Below are positions 7,616-12,754 of a stretch of DNA of 15,166 bases, in pieces; the first letter of the stretch is position 1; each line of letters starts with the position of its first letter. Below the pieces are notes generated by a model. The model was given only the letters and a program-made list of their open reading frames with translations. It was not told the origin of the DNA and made no database searches. The stretch is from contig CAZOWL010000099.1 in NCBI GenBank assembly GCA_964583605.1, positions 1-15,166 on the forward strand, written 5' to 3'. Made by a program: the position numbers and the translations under genes. The DNA comes from CAZOWL01 sp964583605 (GTDB taxonomy: Bacteria; Pseudomonadota; Gammaproteobacteria; Chromatiales; Chromatiaceae).

Positions 7616-8506
7616 TCAGTCGCGGCAAAGCCCCAGGGCGTAGAGCTGGCACAGGGCTGGGATATCGAGCAGATCAAGCTTGCCGCAGAACAGCAGGCTT
7701 AGGCAGTCGGCACGCCCGGCGGCAAAGCTGGCGCGAACGAAATTTGTCACCTGCAGCAGCCCGAGCAAGTAGACGACATCTTTGGTGAAGGGCGCGCCGC
7801 CGGTGACGAGCCCACCGCGAAATACTCGTCGGGCGTTCTCGAATGCCGGGTCCGTGTCGCCCACGCGCTCCAGGAACCAGCGGTAGACGTCAAGAAAATC
7901 CGCGCCCTCCACGGCCATCTGGATGGCGAATACTCGGTCCGCGAGCCGCCGCAACCGATCCAGCTCGATGGCGGGCGCCTGATCGCCGAAGTGGGCGTTC
8001 ACAGCCCGCTCGAGATCCTCCGCAACCACTTCCGAACTGTGGTAAACAGGCGGCCCGACCTGAATGTCCACCCGGGCGAGCTGCGCGATCGTATCGTGCA
8101 CGCTCTGCGCCAGATCGAGCGGAGTGACAGGCACATAGCGTGTGGGTGCCGTCGGCTCGCCGTAGACCTGGCGCGCGTACTCAAAGAAGCCCTGGGTACC
8201 AACGGCGGCGAGCATCCGTGCCCCGAGCTCGAGCCCCTGGGCATGACGGTCGAGCCAGAGGTCGATAGCTGCGTCGCCAACAATTCGGCGGCGCGCCTCG
8301 CGCACCGCGTCGATGGTCGGGGTGGGATCGAATGCAACGTACGTCACCTCGGGCAGCTCCCGTGCACCTTGAGCGAAGAAGCGTTCTTTCACCTCCGGTG
8401 CCCAGGCGATAGCCTGAAGGATGCGCAAGGGGCGGCAGCCCCGGTGCAAGAGCTGAGCGACCTCGCGAATGCGTTCCTTTTCGCGGTCGTCCGCGGCGGC
8501 GGTCAT
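7616..8506 (-). CDS. DUF1704 (QEGLA-motif family) protein lacking its catalytic centre
   Basis: This reads as a 296-residue member of DUF1704, the family annotated as flavohemoglobin expression-modulating QEGLA motif protein and related to the eukaryotic MATCAP tyrosine carboxypeptidases. ATG 8506 has AGGAG six bases upstream. The N-terminal part (VYGEPTAP...LDLAQSVHDTI...SSEVVAEDLERAVN) and the C-terminal part (MAVEGADFLDVYRWFLE, RRVFRGGLVTGGAPFTKDVVYL, LLFCGKLDLLDIPAL) both fit. Between them, around residue 181 (near 7960-7968), the sequence passes straight from QAPAIE to LDRLRRLADRV. Relatives have some 70-90 residues there, including the HExxxH zinc site and the QEGLA motif. The loss is in frame, so a stable but catalytically dead protein could be made. 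It starts about 100 bases after the SYLF gene and leads into SulP. Confidence 0.78.
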   Translation of the reverse strand: MTAAADDREKERIREVAQLLHRGCRPLRILQAIAWAPEVKERFFAQGARELPEVTYVAFDPTPTIDAVREARRRIVGDAAIDLWLDRHAQGLELGARMLAAVGTQGFFEYARQVYGEPTAPTRYVPVTPLDLAQSVHDTIAQLARVDIQVGPPVYHSSEVVAEDLERAVNAHFGDQAPAIELDRLRRLADRVFAIQMAVEGADFLDVYRWFLERVGDTDPAFENARRVFRGGLVTGGAPFTKDVVYLLGLLQVTNFVRASFAAGRADCLSLLFCGKLDLLDIPALCQLYALGLCRD

Positions 8507-8606
8507 ATCGCACTCCTGATCAAGGTGAAATCACAGGCGGATCCGGGCCGGCTCGGTCTTCACTGGGCACGAATGGCTCGCGGGTGCCAGTCCAACGATC
8601 TTGAGC

Positions 8607-9314
8607 TCAGTTGAGTGTTTCGTCCGGCCAGTAGCGCGAACCGGTCAGCTTGGCCGAGACCTTCCAGCCTTTTCCCGTCAACACGAACACGGCCTTGCCT
8701 TCATCGAAGCCCAGGGCAAGCCGGTCCTTCTCCTCACCGGCCATGGCGCCGACCTGGGCGCCGGCATCGAGGCCATTCACGACAAAGTTCTCGAACACAG
8801 CGCTGTTCTCGAAGAGGATGACGAGCTGGGAGGCGAAGCCGCCGAGGCCAAAGCCCATCCCGGCGCCTGTTGTCGCCATCTTCATGTAGACACGCTCGCC
8901 GGTCTTGGCATCGACCGCGACCCCGCGCCCATAGCCCGCGACGACGTAGAAGCTCGCCTCGCGCTTGTCGAAGACGGCATAGCCGGCGCTTCGGTCAAAC
9001 AGGTCGCGGCTGCCCGGCTCCTCGGCGAACAGGCGCGCGAGCGTCGCCTCGGCCATGGCATCAAGCTTGGCGCGCGTTTCACCCGGCGTGGCCTCGTCGC
9101 CCAGGCTCTGTTGGGTCGATTCGACGGTGCCGCTCACCGCGTCGCTTGCCTTGCCGGCGGCCTCGCCTGTGGCATCGAGCGCCCCCTTCGTCGCATCCCC
9201 GACCGCCTTCGCGGCCTTCGCGGCGCCTTCCTTCAGGTCCTCGAGGAAGAGATCGGCGTGTGCGGCGAGCGGCGCCAGCGCGACCAACAGGGCGACGACA
9301 GGATGGATCTTCAT
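8607..9314 (-). CDS. Exported SYLF (Ysc84-type) lipid-binding domain protein
   Basis: This 235-residue protein starts at ATG 9314, five bases after the stop of the radical SAM gene. It begins with a signal peptide (MKIHPVVALLVALAPLAAHA). A helical Ala-rich region of about residues 25-75 follows (KEGAAKAAKAVGDATKGAL), of the LEA/apolipoprotein type. The SYLF domain occupies about 85-235, with SAGYAVFDKREASFYVVAGYGRG, TTGAGMGFGLGGFASQLVILF and FENFVVNGLDAGAQ. SYLF domains bind phosphoinositides in eukaryotes; bacterial versions are periplasmic or outer-membrane associated and mostly uncharacterised. The gene looks intact. Tight coupling to the maturase suggests a role in exporting, anchoring or tolerating the modified peptide, which is inference from position. 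Confidence 0.85.
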   Translation of the reverse strand: MKIHPVVALLVALAPLAAHADLFLEDLKEGAAKAAKAVGDATKGALDATGEAAGKASDAVSGTVESTQQSLGDEATPGETRAKLDAMAEATLARLFAEEPGSRDLFDRSAGYAVFDKREASFYVVAGYGRGVAVDAKTGERVYMKMATTGAGMGFGLGGFASQLVILFENSAVFENFVVNGLDAGAQVGAMAGEEKDRLALGFDEGKAVFVLTGKGWKVSAKLTGSRYWPDETLN

Positions 9315-9319
9315 GGTCT

Positions 9320-10309
9320 CTAAGTCTCCGATAACGAGGTTGCGAATGGAGGGAAACACCTCTGGGCGTCCCGGGAGAGACATGCGGCCGCATCAGCCAT
9401 GTGCGCGAACAATGATCGATAGAGCCCGCAGTGAGGGTCCTTCTCGAGCAGCGTGGCGTGCACGGAGAAGGCCCGCACGGGGCAGCCGCCGTGACAGAGG
9501 GCCAGGTAGTCGCAGGCGATACAGTCGCCGGCGACCAAGGTCATCGGCCGTTGGTAGAAACGCTCGCGCGCCTGATTGGCTTCGAGCAAGCTAACGAGGC
9601 TGGCCGCAGCGAAGAGGTTGCCAAACCAATGCTCGGGGTAGCTCGTGACCCAACAGTCACATTGGGCGACATTCCCGCGGGCGTCGATACAGAGGATGTG
9701 ATTGGCGCAGTTGTCGGTCCAGATGCAGGGGAGCACGGATGGACTATCGAGAAAGTAGGCCAGTAGAGCGTCGAAGGGGCCGATCTGGGCGCCGTCGCAC
9801 TCGCCCCGCTCCAGCCAGACATCGGTCAGATCGATGAAGAAACGGGCGAGCCCCTCGCCATCGAGCGGCAGCTCGCGCTTGGCCGGATTGGCACTGCCGC
9901 CGGGGAAGGGTGTATTCACCTGAAAGCTCCGGACATCGAGCGTGTCGACGAAATGGCTGTAAAAGCACTCCGCGCCGATTGCGACTGTCTCCGCGTTCGG
10001 CACCGCAATGGCCCGCACCTCGATCCCGGCCGCGCGCGCATGCTGGATGTTCTCGGTCAGAATCCGGTCGTAGTCGCCCGCGTCCTTGCCGTGGCGATGA
10101 CGATAGCGGTTCGGGTAATCCAGCGAGGTACTGACCTGATTGCCGAACATCTCGGCGATCACGTCGTTCCAGCGCGCGCTGTAGCCGATCAGGTTGCTTT
10201 GCAGCCCATGGCTGACGGTCAACCCGCGGGCGGCGGCAGCGGCGCCGATCAGATCATGGGCTGCGGCAAACGTCGGCAGCAGGATCAGCGAAAAGGTCCG
10301 GGCGCTCAT
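9320..10309 (-). CDS. Radical SAM/SPASM peptide maturase, CxxxCxxC segment deleted
   Basis: This is a 329-residue SPASM-type radical SAM protein, the class that cross-links ribosomal peptides. The C-terminal half carries the auxiliary cluster cysteines: C195, C201, C207, C217, C219, then C-x2-C-x5-C-x3-C at 263-276 (CDYLALCHGGCP) and C294. HWFGNLF and YQRPMTL between them fit the family. The N-terminus reads MSARTFSLILLPTFA and goes straight to AAHDLIGAAAAARGLTVSHG. In radical SAM enzymes the CxxxCxxC loop, strand and GGEP motif (about 50-70 residues) belong exactly there. The loss is in frame, near 10262-10268. Without the SAM-binding 4Fe-4S cluster the enzyme should be inactive. ATG 10309 is six bases after the preceding stop. 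By neighbourhood the substrate is the W-x-N precursor at 11220-11495. A sulfatase maturase is less likely, as no sulfatase is near. Confidence 0.85.
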   Translation of the reverse strand: MSARTFSLILLPTFAAAHDLIGAAAAARGLTVSHGLQSNLIGYSARWNDVIAEMFGNQVSTSLDYPNRYRHRHGKDAGDYDRILTENIQHARAAGIEVRAIAVPNAETVAIGAECFYSHFVDTLDVRSFQVNTPFPGGSANPAKRELPLDGEGLARFFIDLTDVWLERGECDGAQIGPFDALLAYFLDSPSVLPCIWTDNCANHILCIDARGNVAQCDCWVTSYPEHWFGNLFAAASLVSLLEANQARERFYQRPMTLVAGDCIACDYLALCHGGCPVRAFSVHATLLEKDPHCGLYRSLFAHMADAAACLSRDAQRCFPPFATSLSET

Positions 10310-10315
10310 AGTGGC

Positions 10316-11125
10316 TCAGCCCTGCCCGAACCGATGAGCGTCGACGGCCGCCCGCAGCTCGCCGGCGGCTGCCTCGATGTCACCTAGCAGGCGTTTCACG
10401 CCGTTGCAGACATAGTCGCTACGCGGCCACTTGAAGTCGCCGTCGCAGCGGGACAGGTAGCGGCAGCTGCGACACTCGCTCCCTGCCGCAATCAGCGCGT
10501 CCCGGTGAGCGGCGACGGATGTTGGGGCCTGGCCTGGCGCAGGCTCTCCCCGCTCGCCGATCACGCGCACCTCCGCCGGGTCTCGCTCCAACAGCGACCA
10601 GAGCGCGAGCGGTGCCCCGTGGAGGAAGGAGATCAGCAGACTGTGAAAAGGCTCGACCACCTGCGTTACGGTGGGATTGTGCAAATAGTCATCCAGCGCC
10701 TGGCGGGTCTCCCCGACTGCCTCCGGGGTCGGCTGATGGCCGCTCAGGCGCACCCCGTAACCGAGCGACAGCGCCAGTTTCACGGCTCGTGCCACACCGG
10801 GACGAAAGGGCACGGTCACTCGCACCGGATGGCGCATCAAGAGGCCCGTGCAGCGATACAGCAATGGCAGCTCCACCACCGGATCGGCCATCACCAGGTC
10901 CAGGGGTACTCCATTCCCCCAGACCGCGAGCGGTCCCATATCGCCGGCCAGACCGGTCAGCCGGATGAAGGACAGGCCCACGGGGGTGTCCGGTCCGAAC
11001 AAAGACTGCGGCTCTGACGGATCCGCGATGGTCAGGATCACCGGACGGCCGGCGAAGCGCGTCAACAGCGCGGCCGGGACCATGAAGACGGGCCGCTCCG
11101 GGGTGATGGGCGTCGGCTTCGGCAC
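10316..11125 (-). CDS. Cys-cluster partner protein of the radical SAM operon
   Basis: This 269-residue protein starts at GTG 11125, with GGGAG eight bases upstream; ATG 11083 is an alternative. No CxxxCxxC is present. The middle (VRVTVPFRPGVARAVKLALS, GYGVRLSG, TPEAVGETRQALDDYLHNP, VVEPFHSLLISFLHG) looks like alternating strands and helices of a barrel-like fold. The C-terminus has C218-x2-C221-x5-C227-x12-C240 (CRSCRYLSRC...KWPRSDYVC), a spacing like the last cysteines of SPASM domains. I read it as a degenerate radical-SAM/SPASM-like protein, possibly holding one iron-sulfur cluster. It may deliver or dock the precursor, or form a heterodimer with the maturase. It is between precursor and maturase, six bases from the latter. 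It seems intact. I know no characterised homologue with certainty. Confidence 0.65.
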   Translation of the reverse strand: MPKPTPITPERPVFMVPAALLTRFAGRPVILTIADPSEPQSLFGPDTPVGLSFIRLTGLAGDMGPLAVWGNGVPLDLVMADPVVELPLLYRCTGLLMRHPVRVTVPFRPGVARAVKLALSLGYGVRLSGHQPTPEAVGETRQALDDYLHNPTVTQVVEPFHSLLISFLHGAPLALWSLLERDPAEVRVIGERGEPAPGQAPTSVAAHRDALIAAGSECRSCRYLSRCDGDFKWPRSDYVCNGVKRLLGDIEAAAGELRAAVDAHRFGQG

Positions 11126-11140
11126 GTGCCTGACTCCCTA

Positions 11141-11152
11141 GCCCGCGCGGGC
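11141..11152. promoter_or_regulatory. 12-bp GC palindrome just before the partner gene's ribosome site
   Basis: GCCCGCGCGGGC is a perfect palindrome three bases upstream, on the minus strand, of the GGGAG ribosome site (11134-11138) of the partner gene. As RNA it would form a short stable stem or compete with the larger upstream hairpin. A role in translation control is possible but unproven; such palindromes also arise by chance in GC-rich DNA. Confidence 0.3.
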
Positions 11153-11167
11153 GGTCGCTTGGCGCTC

Positions 11168-11203
11168 GACCGGTCCAGGCAGCCATGGCCGCCGGGACCG
11201 GTC
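11168..11203 (-). promoter_or_regulatory. Strong hairpin between precursor and maturation genes
   Basis: The 36 bases form a near-perfect palindrome: the two 18-base halves pair at 16 positions, with a 9-bp perfect outer arm (GACCGGTCC/GGACCGGTC). It begins 16 bases after the precursor stop codon on the minus strand. No T-run follows, so it is not a complete intrinsic terminator. In RiPP operons an attenuating or mRNA-protecting hairpin after the precursor gene commonly makes the peptide more abundant than its enzymes. That role here is inference from position. Confidence 0.65.
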
Positions 11204-11219
11204 GCGCAGGATGGGTCGG

Positions 11220-11495
11220 CTAGCGCCCATTGATCCAACCGCCGGCACCGCGGCGATTGGCCCAGCTTCCACCGCCATAGCTGTTGGCCCAGCCGCCACC
11301 GCGAACGCCACCGCGGCGGTTGAGCCATCCGGCCTGGACATCGGCGGCAGGCACGACGAGCCCGCCGAAGACCGCGGCACCGATCACCACCTTCGACCAA
11401 CGGCCCAGACCGAGCAGAAAGTCCCGCCGGGCGCGCTGCTCCTCGTCGAGCGGCGACGACGCGGTGTCGGAATGGGTTTCAGGCTTCTCGCTCAT
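11220..11495 (-). CDS. GrrA-like cyclophane RiPP precursor with four W-x-N motifs
   Basis: This 91-residue precursor starts at ATG 11495, with GGGAGG six bases upstream; that site lies in the last codons of the NTF2-like gene. The N-terminus is a charged leader (MSEKPETHSD...LDEEQ) followed by RARRDFLLGLGRW. A hydrophobic stretch (VVIGAAVFGGLVVPAA) and VQAG follow, together resembling a twin-arginine export signal. The C-terminus is Gly/Arg-rich with WLN (57-59), WAN (69-71), WAN (78-80) and WIN (87-89), the last three at a strict 9-residue period. Aromatic-x-Asn tripeptides in a Gly-rich tail are the sites where GrrM/OscB-type radical SAM enzymes form three-residue cyclophanes (triceptides). 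The neighbouring SPASM maturase supports this. Product, cleavage site and function are unknown. Export before or after cross-linking, probably after, is inference. Confidence 0.8.
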   Translation of the reverse strand: MSEKPETHSDTASSPLDEEQRARRDFLLGLGRWSKVVIGAAVFGGLVVPAADVQAGWLNRRGGVRGGGWANSYGGGSWANRRGAGGWINGR

Positions 11496-11496
11496 G

Positions 11497-11979
11497 TCAT
11501 CCTCCCGCTGCATCTAAGGGAGCCGTGGGATTGGAGAAGTGCATGGTCCGCAGCTTCCAGGCCCCATCGAGCTTCTGCATCAACACCGTTACGTTGAGCG
11601 CGAAGCTGCGGGCCTGACCCGCGAGCGAGTCCTCGTATGCGCAGTTGGCGGTGATCCAGCCGACCTCGCCACTGGCCCCGATCTGCATCCACGGGCAGTC
11701 GCGCTCCACCGTTCCGGCGTCGAAGTCCTCGAAGAAATGCCGATAGGCGTCGGCGATCTGTGTCTCGCCGACCCAGCGCTCCGGCGTCGTGGTGCCCATC
11801 ACCACTGTCTCGTCGCCGGGGGCATACAGCGCCATTAGGGCGTCTAGGTCGTGGTCGCTGAGCGCCTGCTCATGAGCCGCGAGCACCTCACGCAGCTCGA
11901 CCTCCGGCTCGGCGGCCGCGACGGCCGAAGCGCAGACCAGGGCGAGCGCGGTCCCGGTCAAGCAGATTTTCGTCATCAT
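11497..11979 (-). CDS. Exported NTF2-like (SnoaL/DUF4440 type) protein
   Basis: This 160-residue protein starts at ATG 11979, with GGAGG seven bases upstream; a second ATG follows immediately. A signal peptide (MMTKICLTGTALALVCASAVAAA) precedes a single NTF2-like cone-fold domain. It reads ELREVLAAHEQALSDHDLDALMALYAP, then GETQIADAYRHFFEDF, SGEVGWITANCAY and a closing strand LDGAWKLRTMHFSNP. Such domains serve as small enzymes, ligand binders or oligomerisation units; nothing here fixes the substrate. Two Cys (in ERDCPW and TANCAY) could form a periplasmic disulfide. The stop codon is one base before the precursor ATG, and its final Gly-Gly codons contain the precursor's ribosome site, so the two are coupled. 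Being first in the operon, it may bind or protect the exported peptide (inference). Confidence 0.82.
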   Translation of the reverse strand: MMTKICLTGTALALVCASAVAAAEPEVELREVLAAHEQALSDHDLDALMALYAPGDETVVMGTTTPERWVGETQIADAYRHFFEDFDAGTVERDCPWMQIGASGEVGWITANCAYEDSLAGQARSFALNVTVLMQKLDGAWKLRTMHFSNPTAPLDAAGG

Positions 11980-11981
11980 GC

Positions 11982-12185
11982 CTATACCTCCGGGTGAATG
12001 AAGGGGTTGATTGGTTGAAAGAAGCGGGTGTCCTGTGACATCCGCAGCGAATCCGCGAGGAACCGGTAGGTCTCCGCGGTTGTGAAGACGACGGCGGCGC
12101 CCCTGTCATTGCAGTTGTCATTGGCAGCCGGGCACACGAACAAGATGTCCTGGATCAGCCATAGACCCGCGTCCCGCGAGTCCAA
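11982..12185 (-). CDS. Possible small ORF upstream of the RiPP operon
   Basis: An open frame of up to 67 codons, from TTG 12185 or 12188, ends in TAG two bases before the NTF2-like ATG, overlapping its ribosome site. It reads GLWLIQDILFVCP, then GAAVVFTTAETYRFLADSLRM and FFQPINPFIHPEV, with GC-rich third positions typical of the local genes. No ribosome site is apparent and I recognise no family. It could be the tail of a decayed gene or a chance frame in a long leader. Low confidence. Confidence 0.25.
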   Translation of the reverse strand: MDSRDAGLWLIQDILFVCPAANDNCNDRGAAVVFTTAETYRFLADSLRMSQDTRFFQPINPFIHPEV

Positions 12186-12410
12186 CAATGACAGCGCAGC
12201 AGCAATTAAGCGGCCAACTGCGCAAAGTTCGAAGAATTTTTTAAAAAAAACATTTGCAACAGTAGCTTGTGAATTCTGGTCGGACGCGACGCCCCGTGGC
12301 CCTGAAACCGAAACGCGGGATTTCGGAGTTTCTACGACTGAGCGCATTGCCGATGAGCACGGCGACAAGGGTCTTCGGGCGGAGCAGGAGCCCTTGACGC
12401 GCATGTTCGT
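12186..12410. other. Non-coding gap with AT-rich tract
   Basis: No gene is supported here. The notable item is an AT-rich island around 12229-12262, with a run of six T followed by eight A, very unlike the surrounding GC-rich DNA. It lies about 250-280 bases upstream of the first gene of the RiPP operon and could contain its promoter or an UP-like or protein-binding site. TTGCAA at 12254-12259 is a possible -35, but no convincing -10 lies at the right distance. Confidence 0.4.
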
Positions 12411-12469
12411 GCGGCGACCAACCGCCGAGTGTGCCGGGCGATCACCAGCTCTTCGTTAGTCGCAATCAC
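12411..12469 (-). pseudogene. ackA: Acetate kinase C-terminal scar
   Basis: On the minus strand the frame from 12469 reads VIATNEELVIARHTRRLV. This matches the conserved end of acetate kinase (V-x-x-TNEEL-IA-x-T/D-x-R-L). A TAG immediately precedes this block, so it is fused to unrelated sequence at the 5' side. After RRLV it runs on to a stop with no family resemblance. Acetate kinase converts acetyl phosphate to acetate and ATP and is the natural partner of phosphoketolase, whose remnant is at the other end of the window. Only about 18-20 residues support the call, but the TNEE motif is distinctive. Confidence 0.65.
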
Positions 12470-12596
12470 CTAGGCCGGCTCGTTCGGTGTGCTGCTGGAA
12501 CCGTTCTTGCGCCAACTGGGCGCGCCTTCGAAGGAGCAGGCTGACCTTGGTGGTCAGGTCCTGAGAGCGGGCGGTCTGCTCGGCCAGGTTGGCCAT
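12456..12596 (-). CDS. Small ORF or N-terminal gene fragment, 46 residues
   Basis: From ATG 12596 a frame reads MANLAEQTARSQDLTTKVSL, then LLRRRAQLAQERFQQHTERAG, and ends at TAA 12456-12458. It looks like the helical start of a real protein. The last residues (GLGDCD) come from the acetate kinase scar read out of frame, so it is probably a truncated gene head joined to the ackA tail. The frame is open for about 15 more codons upstream, without a start codon. The ribosome site is weak. I recognise no family. Confidence 0.3.
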   Translation of the reverse strand: MANLAEQTARSQDLTTKVSLLLRRRAQLAQERFQQHTERAGLGDCD

Positions 12597-12676
12597 CTTG
12601 GGTATCTCGCAAGTGGCGGTAAAGTCGGACGCGTGTTGTCCTCAAGCGATGGCTCAAAGGTGACGGGCACACTCTT

Positions 12677-12706
12677 AGGTCGGGTTGGCACAGCGAGGCC
12701 CGACCT
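12677..12706. repeat. REP-like hairpin (AGGTCGGG...CCCGACCT)
   Basis: AGGTCGGG (12677-12684) and CCCGACCT (12699-12706) form an 8-bp stem with a 14-base loop. The sequence resembles the widespread bacterial REP/MITE-like element that reads TAGGTCGGGTTA...AACCCGACCTA. It lies about 50 bases after the stop of the patatin gene and may act as its transcript end. No T-run is present. Confidence 0.6.
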
Positions 12707-12754
12707 TATTTCGTCAATGGCGTCGCAGTCGGCGTGATCCGGCGCGGCCGTCCC

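Noticed and set aside
8562..8592. Imperfect hairpin (ACTGGGCA...TGCCAGT) between the SYLF and DUF1704 genes as a terminator
   Set aside because: Short stem with a bulge, 15-base loop and no T-run; cannot be told from chance.
9320..10309. Anaerobic sulfatase-maturating enzyme
   Set aside because: SPASM cysteines alone do not distinguish it; no sulfatase is nearby, whereas a W-x-N precursor is.
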